From positions 1,984,001 to 2,048,000 of the forward strand of contig NZ_FWFO01000001.1 of NCBI RefSeq assembly GCF_900172225.1: a DNA stretch of 64,000 nt. Reading direction: 5' to 3'. The position numbers were made by a program, and so were the translations under genes. The DNA is from Falsiruegeria litorea R37. GTDB lineage: Bacteria > Pseudomonadota > Alphaproteobacteria > Rhodobacterales > Rhodobacteraceae. Every line of letters starts with the position of its first letter. Positions within the stretch are counted from its first letter, which is position 1. Below are positions 18,408 through 28,861 of the stretch, piece after piece. Below the pieces are notes generated by a model. That model had not been told where the DNA came from. It did no database searches and was given only the letters and a program-made list of their open reading frames with translations.

Positions 18408-18432
18408 AAAGGGCGGTCGATGACCGCCCTTT
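18408..18432. terminator. Terminator for tkt, possibly bidirectional
   Basis: GGGCGGT and ACCGCCC (18411-18429) form a stem flanked by A-run and T-run bases. On the minus strand it reads into TTTTTGCCC. Confidence 0.85.
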
Positions 18433-18456
18433 CAACTTCTTTCAAAGGGACCAGGT

Positions 18457-20478
18457 TTAACCGATCAACTCTTTGACCTTTGCAACCGTTGCCTCGGCGG
18501 TGATTCCGAACTTTTCATACAGTTCGTCTGCCGGTGCCGACGCACCAAACGAGGTCATGCCGATGAAACCTGCCTTGGCTTCCCGGCCACGCTCGCCCAG
18601 CAACCAGCGGTCCCAACCGCCGTCGCGTACAGCCGCCTCGATGCCGACGCGCACGGCGCCTGCGGGCAGGACGCGCTTGCGATAAGCTTCGTCCTGCTGC
18701 GCGAAGAGCTCCATGCAGGGCATGGAGACGACGCGGGTGCCGATGCCCATCGCTTCCAGCTTGGCCTTTGCTTCCATCGCAATGGCAACCTCGGAACCGG
18801 TTGCGATCAGGATCGCCTGACGTTTGCCCTCGGCTTCGGCCAGAACATACGCGCCCTGCGCAGTCAGGTTCTTGGTCTTGTGCTGAGTGCGCACTGTGGG
18901 CAGCCCCTGGCGGGTCAGCGATAGGACCGAAGGCGTTTCCTTGGCGCTCAGCGCGATTTCCCAGGCCTCAGCCGTTTCAACCGTATCCGCAGGACGGAAC
19001 ACATAGGTGTTCGGCGTGGCACGGCTGATCGCGAGATGCTCGACTGGCTGGTGCGTCGGGCCGTCTTCGCCCAGGCCGATGCTGTCGTGGGTCATGACAA
19101 AGACCGTGGGGATCTTCATCAACGCGGCCAGACGCATCGCAGGGCGGGCATAGTCGGTGAAGCACATGAAGGTGCCGCCATAGGGGCGGATGCCACCGTG
19201 CAGCGCCATGCCGTTCATCGCAGCAGCCATACCGTGCTCGCGGATGCCCCAATGAATGTATCGGCCCTTGCGGTTCTCGGGCAGGAAGATGCCCATATCG
19301 TCGGTCTTGGTGTTGTTCGATCCCGTAAGGTCGGCCGAACCGCCAACGGTTTCGGTCACGATCGGGTTCACGACCTTGAGCACTTCTTCCGAGCTTTTGC
19401 GGGTCGCCCACTTGGGTTGTTCTTCCGACACCTGCTTTTTCAGTGAACGGATGGCACCGGACAGTTTTTTGGGCGCTTCAAACGCATAGGCACGGCGGAA
19501 TTCACCCTGCTTGCGCTCAGAGATCTGAGCAAAACGCTCTTCCCATTCCACGCGGTCCGCGGAGCCGCGTGCACCAATCGCACGCCAGGCGTCCAGAACG
19601 TCCGAGGGAACTTCGAACGCGCCGTGGGTCCAGCCATAAGCGTCCTTGGCTGCCTTGAGCTGTTCAGGATCGGTCAGGGCGCCGTGGCCCTTGGAGGTGT
19701 CCTGTGCCGCATGACCCAGAGCGATGTGGGTCTTGCAGGCGATCATGGTGGGCTTGTTCGACGATTTCGCTTTGGTCAGCGCAGCGTCGATCTCGGCGGC
19801 ATTGTGGCCGTCGATCTCGATCACTTGCCAGCCCGACGCCTTGAAGCGTGCAACCTGATCGGTGCGGTCGGCGATGTCGACGGTGCCGTCAATGGTGATG
19901 TTGTTGTTGTCCCACAGGACGATCAGCTTGCTCAGCTCGTGACGACCTGCCAGGCCGATGGCCTCTTGGCTGACGCCCTCCATCAAGCAGCCGTCACCCG
20001 CGATCACATAGGTGTAGTGGTCAACGACCTTTTTGCCGTAGCGGGCGCGCTGCACCTCTTCGGCCATGGCGAAACCGACGGCGTTGGAAATGCCCTGACC
20101 CAGCGGGCCGGTGGTGGTCTCGATGCCCGAGGCCAGGAAGTTCTCTGGGTGGCCCGCAGTCAGCGCGCCCATCTGGCGGAAGTTCTTGATCTGCTCCAGC
20201 GTGATGTCCGGGTTACCGGTGAGGTACAGCAGCGAGTAGAGCAGCATCGAGCCGTGACCTGCGGACAGGATGAACCGGTCGCGGTCGGGCCAGTTCGGGG
20301 CAGATGCATCAAATTTGAGGTGCTTTTCAAACAGCACGGTTGCCACATCGGCCATACCCATGGGCATGCCAGAGTGGCCCGAGTTTGCCGCATGGATGGC
20401 ATCAAGGGTCAGGGCGCGAATAGCCGCGGCCTTGGTCCAATGTTCAGGGTTCGCAGTGCGCAGCGCAGTAAGATCCAC
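18457..20478 (-). CDS. tkt: Transketolase
   Basis: The 673-residue TPP enzyme moves two-carbon units in the pentose phosphate pathway. The N-terminal domain has [15 protein letters not shown] and the TPP motif GDGCLMEG...N (DNNNITIDG). The pyrimidine domain has [17 protein letters not shown] and [20 protein letters not shown], and the C-terminal domain ends near [16 protein letters not shown]. The start appears to be GTG at 20478 ([14 protein letters not shown]), with AAAGGAAAG upstream; the ATG further upstream extends far beyond the family start. The length is typical. Confidence 0.96.
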   Translation of the reverse strand: MDLTALRTANPEHWTKAAAIRALTLDAIHAANSGHSGMPMGMADVATVLFEKHLKFDASAPNWPDRDRFILSAGHGSMLLYSLLYLTGNPDITLEQIKNFRQMGALTAGHPENFLASGIETTTGPLGQGISNAVGFAMAEEVQRARYGKKVVDHYTYVIAGDGCLMEGVSQEAIGLAGRHELSKLIVLWDNNNITIDGTVDIADRTDQVARFKASGWQVIEIDGHNAAEIDAALTKAKSSNKPTMIACKTHIALGHAAQDTSKGHGALTDPEQLKAAKDAYGWTHGAFEVPSDVLDAWRAIGARGSADRVEWEERFAQISERKQGEFRRAYAFEAPKKLSGAIRSLKKQVSEEQPKWATRKSSEEVLKVVNPIVTETVGGSADLTGSNNTKTDDMGIFLPENRKGRYIHWGIREHGMAAAMNGMALHGGIRPYGGTFMCFTDYARPAMRLAALMKIPTVFVMTHDSIGLGEDGPTHQPVEHLAISRATPNTYVFRPADTVETAEAWEIALSAKETPSVLSLTRQGLPTVRTQHKTKNLTAQGAYVLAEAEGKRQAILIATGSEVAIAMEAKAKLEAMGIGTRVVSMPCMELFAQQDEAYRKRVLPAGAVRVGIEAAVRDGGWDRWLLGERGREAKAGFIGMTSFGASAPADELYEKFGITAEATVAKVKELIG

Positions 20479-20735
20479 GAGAAGCTTTCCTTTGGGAGTT
20501 CGGACAAGTTGGCCGCTCAATACCACCCATCCCCCAAAGATCAAGCAGAACCGGGCGAAACTCTGCTATGCAACATAAGGAGTGTGCGCCAAGTGACTGA
20601 AACCAAAGGGGGGGTATTTTCCGTCATGTTTGGTTAGACTAAGCCTGATACCACGCAAGTCCGATTCGCATTCGGGCCCTTGTCGGGGCCGAGCGGTGGA
20701 CAAGAGAACGTAAACGACAAAGCAAGGTGAGGGGC

Positions 20736-21575
20736 ATGAGCCAGATCGAGGAATTGCAAAGCCGTATCACCGCCGCGATGGATCGCATCGGGGCTGGGGT
20801 GGACACGCTGGTTAACCAGATGGGGTCCAACGCCGATGCGGATGCCGCCCTGCAATCCGCGCTTGAAGAAGAAAAGCTCGCCAACGCTCAGCTCGAGGAG
20901 CGGCTGAAGTCCATCAAGGCAAAGCATGCGACCGAGTTGGAAGAGCTGCAGGCGTCGGCTGGCAGCGACGGGCCAGATACCGGTGAGCTTCAGGCCGAGC
21001 TTGATAGGCTCAGGGCTCAGGTGGCGGATACATCAGAGGTGGATGGGCTTAAGGCAGAACTGGCCGATGCCACCGCCAAGTTGGTCGCGGCCGAAGCGGC
21101 CAAGACCGAAGCCAATGCCGCCATCGCCGACGCGGGCGAGATCGAAAGCCTGCGTGCTGAACTGGAAGACCTGCGCGCCAAGGCCGACAACACCGAAGAA
21201 GTCGACGGGCTGCGCACTGAAATCGCGGCGCTCAAGGCGGAATTGAACAACACCGAGCGTCTGGACGAACTGAAGGCCGAGACCGAAATGCTGCGCGCCG
21301 AGCGTGTCAGTCAGGCTGAGGCCACCACGCGTCTGGACAAGGACCTGCAACGGCTACGCAAGGCCAACGATCAGCTGCGTGAGGCAAACGCCGCGTTGCG
21401 CGAAGCCAATGAGGCCGGCGTTGGCGAGCCTAGTCTGATCAATCAGGCCATGCTGGCTGAACTTGAAGCCCTGCGCGCCAGTCGAGCCACGGATGCGGCC
21501 GAAGCCAAGGCGATCCTGTCGCGGCTTGAACCGTTGTTGGCCCAAGCTGATCTGGCCGAAGGAGAGGATGAATAA
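20736..21575 (+). CDS. Coiled-coil protein coupled to zapA
   Basis: A 279-residue cytoplasmic protein predicted to be almost entirely alpha-helical coiled coil, rich in Ala, Glu and Leu with repeated units such as ELDRLRAQVADTSEVDGLKAEL and ELEDLRAKADNTEEVDGLR. It has no signal peptide or catalytic motif. The last base of its TAA stop is the A of the zapA ATG (21575), so the two are translationally coupled. By position it could be a ZapB-like partner of ZapA at the division ring, which is inference. SD AAGGTGAGGGG precedes ATG 20736. Confidence 0.75.
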   Translation: MSQIEELQSRITAAMDRIGAGVDTLVNQMGSNADADAALQSALEEEKLANAQLEERLKSIKAKHATELEELQASAGSDGPDTGELQAELDRLRAQVADTSEVDGLKAELADATAKLVAAEAAKTEANAAIADAGEIESLRAELEDLRAKADNTEEVDGLRTEIAALKAELNNTERLDELKAETEMLRAERVSQAEATTRLDKDLQRLRKANDQLREANAALREANEAGVGEPSLINQAMLAELEALRASRATDAAEAKAILSRLEPLLAQADLAEGEDE

Positions 21576-21973
21576 TGCCCGAGGTTACCATTCATATCGG
21601 CGGCCGCTCGTTCGAGGTTTCCTGCCAGGAAGGCGAAGAAAGCTATCTGCATTCAGCCGCCAAGATGCTTGACGATGAATCACAGGTTTTGTCCGATCAG
21701 ATCGGGCGCATGCCCGAGGCGCGGATGCTGCTGATGGCAGGTCTGATGCTGGCCGACAAAACCGCCGCGGTCGAAGACCGCATCAAGGTGGTCGAAGACC
21801 AATTGGCTGAACGCGAGGCTGAACTGTCTCAGCTGCGCAATGCACCGGCACCTGATCCGGAACGGGTCGAGGTCGCGGTTATCCCGCCCTCGGTCACAGA
21901 TACTCTAGCGGAACTTGCGGCGCGGGCCGAAGCCTTGGCGGCGGATGTCGAAGAAAAGGGCGCAGCGTCCTGA
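21575..21973 (+). CDS. zapA: Cell division protein ZapA
   Basis: ZapA binds FtsZ and bundles its filaments at the septum. The 132-residue product has the globular N-terminal domain (VTIHIGGRSFEVSC, LHSAAKMLDDE) followed by a helix MLLMAGLMLADKT and a C-terminal coiled coil (AAVEDRIKVVEDQLAEREAELSQL). It is somewhat longer than E. coli ZapA because of an Ala/Glu-rich tail. It overlaps the coiled-coil gene by one base. A bidirectional terminator follows, and I see no 6S RNA gene behind it, although that is a common neighbour in other bacteria. Confidence 0.9.
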   Translation: MPEVTIHIGGRSFEVSCQEGEESYLHSAAKMLDDESQVLSDQIGRMPEARMLLMAGLMLADKTAAVEDRIKVVEDQLAEREAELSQLRNAPAPDPERVEVAVIPPSVTDTLAELAARAEALAADVEEKGAAS

Positions 21974-21997
21974 GACCAGCGCTGACCTTTCGTTTAT

Positions 21998-22033
21998 AAA
22001 AAAATGCCGGGGGCGATGGCCTCCGGCATTTTG
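21998..22033. terminator. Bidirectional terminator between zapA and grxD
   Basis: AAAATGCCGG and CCGGCATTTT form a stem with a short GC-rich top (22001-22032). A-rich sequence lies on one side and T-rich on the other, serving both convergent genes. Confidence 0.9.
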
Positions 22034-22059
22034 TGTTCAGACCTGAATGTGTAGGAAAA

Positions 22060-22434
22060 TCAGGCGTTTGCTTCGCGAATTTTATTTGCCGCATCTTTGT
22101 CGTAACCAACGCCGTTGTCGTCAAAAAGCGTATCCAGCTCGCCCGACAGGGTCATCTCGGTGATGATGTCGCAACCACCGACAAACTCGCCTTTGACGTA
22201 GAGCTGGGGGATGGTTGGCCAGTCGGAATAGTCCTTGATGCCCTGGCGCAGCGCATCGTCGGCCAGAACGTTCACATCGGAAAAATCAACGCCCATGTAG
22301 TTCAGAACGCCAGCCACGCGCGAGGAGAACCCGCACTGCGGCATTTCCTTGGTGCCCTTCATGAACAGCACAACAGTATTGGCTTTGACGGTTTCGTCGA
22401 TTTGCGCGTGGGCAGGGTTGGTGGTCTCGGTCAT
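22060..22434 (-). CDS. grxD: Monothiol glutaredoxin, Grx4 type
   Basis: A 124-residue protein that binds a [2Fe-2S] cluster with glutathione and passes clusters to targets together with BolA proteins. It has [12 protein letters not shown], where the monothiol active site CGFS is clear, followed by [23 protein letters not shown] 22434 is used, with AAGGACT upstream. It is the last gene of a minus-strand group with a 96-residue protein and bolA, which matches the known BolA-Grx4 partnership. Confidence 0.95.
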   Translation of the reverse strand: MTETTNPAHAQIDETVKANTVVLFMKGTKEMPQCGFSSRVAGVLNYMGVDFSDVNVLADDALRQGIKDYSDWPTIPQLYVKGEFVGGCDIITEMTLSGELDTLFDDNGVGYDKDAANKIREANA

Positions 22435-22438
22435 GGGG

Positions 22439-22729
22439 TTAGTCCTTTTTCCCGAAGGTGCGGTGGTATTCCGCAGCATAGGTTTCATCGTCTTTGAATG
22501 TGCGAACCGTTCTGTCAGCGGCCTGGGCGAAGCTGCCCTTGGGTTGGCCAAAGAGTGTACCAGAGCGTTCCAGAGATTGATTTTGGCGGATTGTCGCCTC
22601 GACAACGTCCAGATCAGTGGCTTCCATGCCTAGTGGTGTCTCACGGTGTTCAAGCTTCGGCTGCCGCGCGGCCAGTGGCTTGCGGGGCGCGCTGCGAAAC
22701 GGATAGGTGAGGGTGCTCCAGAAAGACAT
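22439..22729 (-). CDS. Conserved hypothetical protein between bolA and grxD
   Basis: A 96-residue soluble protein rich in charged residues, beginning [25 protein letters not shown]-like and ending [18 protein letters not shown] do not recognise a domain. SD AAGGACC lies before ATG 22729, and the stop is 4 bases from the grxD start, so it is almost certainly cotranscribed with grxD. Location suggests a link to BolA-Grx4 iron-sulfur or iron signalling. It could also be an unrelated small protein; nothing in the sequence decides this. Confidence 0.7.
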   Translation of the reverse strand: MSFWSTLTYPFRSAPRKPLAARQPKLEHRETPLGMEATDLDVVEATIRQNQSLERSGTLFGQPKGSFAQAADRTVRTFKDDETYAAEYHRTFGKKD

Positions 22730-22759
22730 GTGTCACGGTCCTTGGTGATCCTGTTGCGG

Positions 22760-22996
22760 TCAGTCCGGCACTTTGGTGGTCAGGGCCAAGGCGTGCAATT
22801 CGCCGTCGGGGCCGTCCATCTTGCCCTTGAGTGCGGCATAGACCGCGCGCTGTTGCTGGATGCGGTTCTTGCCGCGAAAGCTCTCGTCCACGACCATCGC
22901 TGCCATGTGAACACCGTCGTTGCCGCCGACCTGAATCTCTGCATCCGGAAAGGACTGGCGCAGCAGTTCTTCGATCTCATGGGCTGTCATTGGCAT
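22760..22996 (-). CDS. bolA: BolA-family protein
   Basis: A 78-residue BolA/IbaG-like protein: short class II KH-like fold with IEELLRQSFPDAEIQV, the conserved GVHMAAMVVDESFRGKNRIQQQRAVYAAL and a C-terminal HALAL strand. BolA proteins pair with monothiol glutaredoxins at a shared [2Fe-2S] cluster, using His ligands such as the one in HALAL. Two starts are possible, ATG 22996 or ATG 22990; the first sits closer to AAGGA. The gene leads the bolA-X-grxD group. Confidence 0.92.
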   Translation of the reverse strand: MPMTAHEIEELLRQSFPDAEIQVGGNDGVHMAAMVVDESFRGKNRIQQQRAVYAALKGKMDGPDGELHALALTTKVPD

Positions 22997-23083
22997 TAGG
23001 GAGGTCCTTCGTGTGTTGCTCTTGGCAGAAATGTAGGGCGACGGGTCAGGGCGCGCAAGTGGGCGTGGCCCGTCTCAGGGGAA

Positions 23084-23128
23084 AGCCCTGCACCCTCGAA
23101 GGAGAACAGGGCTTGCCGTATTTGGAAC
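23084..23128 (+). repeat. Hairpin-plus-tail repeat element, copy D (tail truncated)
   Basis: AGCCCTG and CAGGGCT (23084-23113) form a hairpin, followed by GTATTTGGAAC (23118-23128). The same layout occurs at 37052-37098, 41741-41788 and 48347-48421. Here the AAGAAGAA tail is missing. Confidence 0.55.
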
Positions 23129-23144
23129 GTATAGACGCGTTAGG

Positions 23145-25304
23145 TCAGGCGACCGCAGCGGCAAAGCTGCTCCGGAACACCTCGGTCAGTTCCGTCAGTG
23201 GCGCTTCGGAGTTGCCGATCTTGACGCTGTCGCCAGTGAAACGGCCAACGGAAGTCACTGGAACGCCAACCTGACCGGCGGCGATCATCAGCGCTTCGGC
23301 CTGATCAAAGTTGCAGGCCACCAGATAGCGCGCCTGATCTTCGCCGAACAGGATCTCGGTCGGGGCATCGTCAAGCTGTACGCCAACACCGGCAGCTTCG
23401 GCCAGCTCGAACGCGGCCAGCGCCAGGCCACCATCGCCCAGGTCGGTGCAGGCTTTGATCATCTCGCGATTTTCGCGGATGAAGTCACCGTTGCGGGCCT
23501 CGGCGGCCAGATCAACGGCAGGTGCGTCGCCTTCCTCGCGGTTGAACACTTCGGCCAGCAGGGCGGATTGACCCAGGTGACCTTCGGTTACGCCGATCAC
23601 CATGGCGATGTGACCGTCACGCACCTCGTTGCCGATGATATCGTTGGTCGAGGTCAGCAGACCAACCGCGCCGATGGTGGGTGTGGGCAGGATCGCCTGG
23701 CCGTCAGTCTCATTGTAGAGCGAAACGTTGCCCGAGACGATCGGCATGTCCAATGCGCCAACGGCGGCGCCGATACCTTGAATGGCGCCCACGAACTGGC
23801 CCATGATCTCGGGCTTTTCGGGGTTGCCAAAGTTCAGGTTGTCGGTGGTGGCCAGCGGTTTGGCCCCAACGGCGGTCAGGTTGCGATAAGCCTCGGCCAC
23901 CGCCTGTTTGCCACCCTCAACCGGGTTTGCACGTACATAGCGCGGGGTCACGTCAGAGGTGAACGCCAGCACCTTGTCGGTGCCGTGAACACGCACCATA
24001 CCGGCACCCAGACCGGGTGTGCGGGCGCTGTCGGCCATGACCATGGTGTCATACTGCTCATAGACCCACTGTTTGCCCGCATAGTTGGGCGAAGCGAGCA
24101 GGGCGCGCAGGCCATCGATCGGGTCGATCTGCGGGACGTCGGCCAGTTCCTCGGCCTCGGGCGTGGCAACCCATGGGCGATCGTATTCCGGCGCGGTCGA
24201 TGAGAGTTTCGACAGCACGAGGTCTGCTTTGACTTCGCCTTTGTGCATGATCAGGAAGCGGTCTTCGGCGATGGTTTCACCAACGATGGCAAAATCCAGA
24301 TCCCATTTTTCGAACACGGCGCGGGCTTCGGCCTCAAGCTCGGGTTTCAGAACCATCAGCATGCGTTCCTGAGATTCCGACAGCATCATCTCATAGGCTG
24401 TCATGTTCTCTTCGCGCTGCGGGACGTTTTCCAGGTCCAGACGCACGCCCAGACCACCCTTGTCGCCCATCTCTACAGCGGAACAGGTCAGGCCAGCCGC
24501 ACCCATATCCTGGATCGAGATCACGGCGCCGGTCTGCATCAGTTCCAGCGTTGCCTCCATCAGGCGCTTTTCGGTGAAGGGGTCGCCAACCTGAACGGTG
24601 GGGCGTTTTTCTTCGATGGTGTCGTCAAATTCGGCCGAGGCCATGGTGGCACCGCCAACCCCGTCACGGCCGGTTTTCGCACCCAGATAGACGACGGGCA
24701 TGCCGATCCCGGAGGCTGCGGAGTAGAAGATCTTGTCTGCATCAGCCAGACCAGCAGCAAATGCATTCACCAGGCAGTTGCCGTTGTAGGCGGGGTGAAA
24801 GCGAACTTCGCCACCCACACAAGGCACGCCGAAACAGTTGCCATAGCCGCCGATACCTTCGACCACACCGTTGACCAGTTGGCGGGTCTTGTGGTGGTCG
24901 GGCTCGCCAAACGACAGCGCATTCATCGAGGCAATCGGGCGCGCGCCCATGGTAAAGACATCGCGCAGGATGCCCCCCACACCAGTCGCCGCGCCCTGAT
25001 AGGGTTCGATGTAGGACGGGTGGTTGTGGCTTTCCATCTTGAAGACGACGGCCTGACCGTCGCCGATGTCGACGATGCCCGCATTCTCGCCGGGGCCACA
25101 GATCACCTGCGGACCATCGGTGGGCAGGGTGCGCAGCCATTTCTTGGAGGACTTGTAGGAACAGTGCTCGTTCCACATGGCGGAAAAGATGCCGAGCTCG
25201 GTAAAGGTCGGTTCGCGCCCGATGATCTCGAGGATCATGTCGTATTCCTCGGGCTTGAGCCCATGGTTCGCGATCAGTTCGGGTGTGATGGCTGGCTCTT
25301 GCAT
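23145..25304 (-). CDS. purL: Phosphoribosylformylglycinamidine synthase subunit PurL
   Basis: The 719-residue ATP-dependent enzyme converts FGAR to FGAM in purine synthesis, using ammonia delivered by PurQ with PurS. The family start has [21 protein letters not shown], then [37 protein letters not shown] and the AIR-synthase-like C-terminal repeat. ATG 25304 fits the small type of PurL (about 720-740 residues) used with separate PurS and PurQ. Those two genes lie about 19 kb away at 44284-45182. Confidence 0.97.
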   Translation of the reverse strand: MQEPAITPELIANHGLKPEEYDMILEIIGREPTFTELGIFSAMWNEHCSYKSSKKWLRTLPTDGPQVICGPGENAGIVDIGDGQAVVFKMESHNHPSYIEPYQGAATGVGGILRDVFTMGARPIASMNALSFGEPDHHKTRQLVNGVVEGIGGYGNCFGVPCVGGEVRFHPAYNGNCLVNAFAAGLADADKIFYSAASGIGMPVVYLGAKTGRDGVGGATMASAEFDDTIEEKRPTVQVGDPFTEKRLMEATLELMQTGAVISIQDMGAAGLTCSAVEMGDKGGLGVRLDLENVPQREENMTAYEMMLSESQERMLMVLKPELEAEARAVFEKWDLDFAIVGETIAEDRFLIMHKGEVKADLVLSKLSSTAPEYDRPWVATPEAEELADVPQIDPIDGLRALLASPNYAGKQWVYEQYDTMVMADSARTPGLGAGMVRVHGTDKVLAFTSDVTPRYVRANPVEGGKQAVAEAYRNLTAVGAKPLATTDNLNFGNPEKPEIMGQFVGAIQGIGAAVGALDMPIVSGNVSLYNETDGQAILPTPTIGAVGLLTSTNDIIGNEVRDGHIAMVIGVTEGHLGQSALLAEVFNREEGDAPAVDLAAEARNGDFIRENREMIKACTDLGDGGLALAAFELAEAAGVGVQLDDAPTEILFGEDQARYLVACNFDQAEALMIAAGQVGVPVTSVGRFTGDSVKIGNSEAPLTELTEVFRSSFAAAVA

Positions 25305-25404
25305 CGTGTATCCGTATCCCCAGGGTGGCCGATATTGCGCGCCTTTTAGGGCAAGGGCGCGTCCGAGGAAAGAGCCAAGAACGCGCAGGAGGTCAGGTGA
25401 GCCG

Positions 25405-26511
25405 TCAGAAGCGTTGCCCGACATAGATATAGAGCTGATCTTCGCGCTCGCTGTTGCGGGAATAATCGACCGAAAAGTCGACCGGAAACTTCTTGGATAC
25501 GCGGTAGCGGGCACCCAACCCGTAGGAACTGTGTGTGCCGCCAATTTTCAGGTCGTTGAATTGGGGGCCAACCATGCCAACGCCTGCGAATGCGATCGCG
25601 CCCAACCTGTCGGTGAATTGGCGACGAAACTCGATTTGGGCGGACAGGGACCGAAAATCCAAAAACTGCGTGGCCGAAAACCCGCGGAACCCGTCGGTGC
25701 CACCCAATGAGCATTGATCGAAAAAGGGCGTCGAAGTCGAAACGGCGCAGGTTGAAAGTCGCGTTGCGATGACCGCCCTTTCAAATGGCTGCATGTAGTG
25801 GGTAAAGTTGATCCATCCCTTGGAATAGTCGTCCGTAACGCCCGCCAGAGTGTAACCCCGGGTGACCTCTCCATCGACGATGAACCCCTTGCTGGGGTAG
25901 ATGGTATCGTCACGGGTATCCCATTTTCCAACAAAGCCAACGTTGGCGATTTCGACGTTCAGGAACTGATTGAACGGCGGTGGAATGGGCGGCAGGCCGG
26001 GAACGGCCGGGTTGATGTCTGTGTTCAGATAGCGCAACGACAGCCCAAGGGATGCATCATGGGTGAACCCATATGACAAGCTGGCGCGGGCCAGGATCCC
26101 GCTCTGGCTGATGGGCAGGGCTGCTGCTGGTGTATATAGGTCATAGTTGACCGCGGCATTGGCAAAGAGCGTCTCAATCTGCCAGCGATTGTTGTTGAAA
26201 TAGAAATTGGCCGCCAGCCCATACCCTTCGCTGCCGTTGTCCGAACGCAATGCGGCAAGGCCCAACAGGGAAGGGTCAGAGCCTTCGTCGATGTTAAAAA
26301 GATATCCTGCACCCAGAACCAATCCCGAGCCGATCGTAGGGTTCGAAAAGGGGATCGGTGCGACAACCACCGAGCCATTGCGCAAACCCAGGGTTTCTTC
26401 TTTCTGCACCTTGTCGAAATCATCGACCTGAGAGTCGAGCACACCAGTGGCATGAACCTGGCTCGACCAGCACAAAGCGCAAAATGCGGCAGCCAAATAC
26501 GTCGGTTTCAA
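25405..26511 (-). CDS. Omp85-type outer membrane barrel without POTRA domains
   Basis: A 368-residue protein with a signal peptide ([17 protein letters not shown]) and a beta-barrel with the Omp85 L6-loop motif GGTDGFRGF and a terminal aromatic residue (VGQRF), as in BamA/TamA-like surface antigens. It lacks the N-terminal POTRA repeats expected for a translocation machine, so a stand-alone barrel is likely. I place the start at TTG 26511, with GAGG 5-6 bases upstream; upstream in-frame ATG codons lie inside mscS. The role is unknown. Confidence 0.75.
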   Translation of the reverse strand: MKPTYLAAAFCALCWSSQVHATGVLDSQVDDFDKVQKEETLGLRNGSVVVAPIPFSNPTIGSGLVLGAGYLFNIDEGSDPSLLGLAALRSDNGSEGYGLAANFYFNNNRWQIETLFANAAVNYDLYTPAAALPISQSGILARASLSYGFTHDASLGLSLRYLNTDINPAVPGLPPIPPPFNQFLNVEIANVGFVGKWDTRDDTIYPSKGFIVDGEVTRGYTLAGVTDDYSKGWINFTHYMQPFERAVIATRLSTCAVSTSTPFFDQCSLGGTDGFRGFSATQFLDFRSLSAQIEFRRQFTDRLGAIAFAGVGMVGPQFNDLKIGGTHSSYGLGARYRVSKKFPVDFSVDYSRNSEREDQLYIYVGQRF

Positions 26512-26545
26512 AACAGCCTCGAAGTTTATGGTGCATCTAAAATGA

Positions 26546-26571
26546 CCCGCCCCGGCCAACACCGGGGCGGG
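26546..26571 (-). terminator. Terminator after mscS
   Basis: CCCGCCCCGG and CCGGGGCGGG form a perfect 10-pair stem with a 6-base loop. On the minus strand TCATTTTAG follows. It lies between the mscS stop and the Omp85-like start. Confidence 0.8.
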
Positions 26572-26578
26572 ACCGGAC

Positions 26579-28861
26579 TTAGCGGTCGTCAGCCGGAGGC
26601 CCGGCTTGCCCTTGCTGGTTCGAGGCCTCAGAAGCTGCCGCAGCGACGGCTCTTTTCTGGTCCTCGGTGATGTTGTCATTGTCTTCCATACCCGGAATGG
26701 CAACGCGTACTTCGCGGCGGGCAAAGTCGATGCCTGCCTCGTTGAATGACGCCTTGACCCGGTTGAAGATCTCTTTGCGCAGGGTGAATTGCTTGCCCGG
26801 CTTGGCCATGAATTTACCCCGGATGATCATGCCCACATCGTCAAAGTCAAAGACACCTTGCGATTTGAACGGCTGCAGGAAGCCGTCCTTGTGAACCTCG
26901 TCTGCCATCATCTCGGCACCGATCTTCTTGAAGATCTTCTTGACCTTGTTGGGGTCGGTGTCGAAGGGCACGGTGAACTTGAGCTTCATGATCACCCAGT
27001 CGCGGCTGAAGTTCGTCAGCTTCTGAATTTCGCCATAGGGGATCGTGTGCACGGCGCCGCGGTGGTGGCGCAGCTGCATCGACCGGATCGAGATCTTCTC
27101 GACCGTGCCCATGGTGCCGCCCACATCGACGTATTCACCCACCCGGAACGCATCATCAATCAGGAAGAAGATGCCACCTACGATGTCCGCGACCAGCTTC
27201 TGGGCACCGAAACCGATGGCCAGACCCAGGATACCGGCACCAGCCAGAAGCGGCGTGATGTCGACGCCAAGCGCTCCGATGGCGAGCAGGCCAAAGATGA
27301 CCGAGATGGCGACCTGAGCGCTGACCCGCAGCAGTGGCAGAACGGTGGCCAGGCGTGAGCCGCCAGCGCCGCCGCCTTCGCCAGCCTCTTCGTCAGGGCT
27401 CTGTTCGCTGGCGGTCATTTCGGCCGCCAGGCGACGGTTGATCCAGAGCGAGACAACCTCGTTCACGATATAGCCGATGGCGACGATCATCAGGAACTCG
27501 ACCAGGGCGCCGGCAACGTCGTGGCCCACACCCGCAGCTGCCACGTTGCGCAGATCAATTTCCCACGCGTTGGCGATCTGCAGAACCACAAAGATGCCCG
27601 CCAGAACCCGACCAATGCGGATATAGCTGCGTTTGGTGGATTTATATGCGCGTTCGGCAATCGGACCATCGCCCATCATCGGCGGCGCCAGATGGCGCAC
27701 CAGACCGCGGATCAGCGTGTCGATGGCAGGTGCCATCAGCAACCAGAACATGGTGGTGTAATGCGGGGCCGATCCCAAGAGCAACAGCAGACGACGATCG
27801 CCCGAGCCGATGATCATTTCAACAACCAGCCACATGACGGCAGACACACCAATTGCCATGTAGGGATAGGCCTTGGCCACAGCCTCGTCAAAGCGAGAAC
27901 GGTCCGGATCGGTTCCGCGCATCATGTCGCTCAGACCCTCACGAGCACGCCAGGCGATGATGCCGATGTAGATGTGAACGGATGTATTCAGCCAGAAACC
28001 CAGACGGGTTTCCCCCATTGGAACGCCATTGGCTTGATTGAAGCCGACGATGAAAATGGTGAAACCACCCAGCAGGAAGAGGCCGATCAGATTGCGATGC
28101 AGGTACTTTGCCCACCGGTCGGACACGTTGACCAAACGCAGGTCAGCCCGGTTGGGGGCGAGCACAAAGCGGGAAATCGCGGCACCAAGACGCGGGATCC
28201 AGATCAGATAGAAGACCATCGGTCCTGCAAATGTCAGCTCTTCGGCTGAGAGCAAATGTGTTCCAACGAACCGCAACACCACGTAGAAGACGACCAACCC
28301 CAACAGTTCACGGCAGAACCGGCGAAACAAGAAGCCCACGGTGGACCATAGGTTACCTGCCTCTTCGCCGGTTTCTGGGCGCGCTCTTCGAAGAACCAGC
28401 CAAATTGTCAGCTTTTCAGCCGCATAACCAGCCAAAAGTGCGGCCAGAATGTAGCCGAACATCACGATCATTTCGCCGGGTGCAAATGCTGCCGAGAAGT
28501 TCGAAAAGGCTTGCAGTTGCCCCGAAACAAGGTTGGGCACCTGTTGGAGGACATGCAGCCATCCCATCACCATATTGGTTCCCAGATCGCGAATGATGGT
28601 CAGGATGCCCTTTTCAGGCGCGACTTGGGTTTGTTTTTCAGCGACTGCATCCAGCCGATCGAGCAGCAGCGCCCGAACCTGGTCATCGGACATCCGAGCG
28701 ACCAGATCGTCCACTTGATCAGGTGTCAGATCTTCTGGAACAACAGGGGTGGAACTTGTCGAGCTGGACCCTGTTGAAGTTGTGGGAACTTGTGCATGCA
28801 GCGGGACAGCAAGCACACTGGTCAACACCAGTACAGCAAGCAATCGTAACATGTAGACCAT
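26579..28861 (-). CDS. Large MscS-type mechanosensitive channel
   Basis: A 760-residue inner-membrane channel expected to open on membrane tension. It has a signal peptide (LLAVLVLTSVLAVPLHA), a Ser/Thr-rich linker, about ten additional membrane helices, then the MscS core with the pore-lining helix LAGAGILGLAIGFGAQKLV and the beta domain FRVGEYVDVGGTMGTVEKISIRS and HHRGAVHTIPYGEI. The soluble C-terminal domain ends in a disordered Gln/Ala tail. It resembles the long MscK/YbdG-like forms. ATG 28861 has CGAGGGC before it. A terminator-like hairpin lies upstream in its possible leader. Confidence 0.88.
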   Translation of the reverse strand: MVYMLRLLAVLVLTSVLAVPLHAQVPTTSTGSSSTSSTPVVPEDLTPDQVDDLVARMSDDQVRALLLDRLDAVAEKQTQVAPEKGILTIIRDLGTNMVMGWLHVLQQVPNLVSGQLQAFSNFSAAFAPGEMIVMFGYILAALLAGYAAEKLTIWLVLRRARPETGEEAGNLWSTVGFLFRRFCRELLGLVVFYVVLRFVGTHLLSAEELTFAGPMVFYLIWIPRLGAAISRFVLAPNRADLRLVNVSDRWAKYLHRNLIGLFLLGGFTIFIVGFNQANGVPMGETRLGFWLNTSVHIYIGIIAWRAREGLSDMMRGTDPDRSRFDEAVAKAYPYMAIGVSAVMWLVVEMIIGSGDRRLLLLLGSAPHYTTMFWLLMAPAIDTLIRGLVRHLAPPMMGDGPIAERAYKSTKRSYIRIGRVLAGIFVVLQIANAWEIDLRNVAAAGVGHDVAGALVEFLMIVAIGYIVNEVVSLWINRRLAAEMTASEQSPDEEAGEGGGAGGSRLATVLPLLRVSAQVAISVIFGLLAIGALGVDITPLLAGAGILGLAIGFGAQKLVADIVGGIFFLIDDAFRVGEYVDVGGTMGTVEKISIRSMQLRHHRGAVHTIPYGEIQKLTNFSRDWVIMKLKFTVPFDTDPNKVKKIFKKIGAEMMADEVHKDGFLQPFKSQGVFDFDDVGMIIRGKFMAKPGKQFTLRKEIFNRVKASFNEAGIDFARREVRVAIPGMEDNDNITEDQKRAVAAAASEASNQQGQAGPPADDR

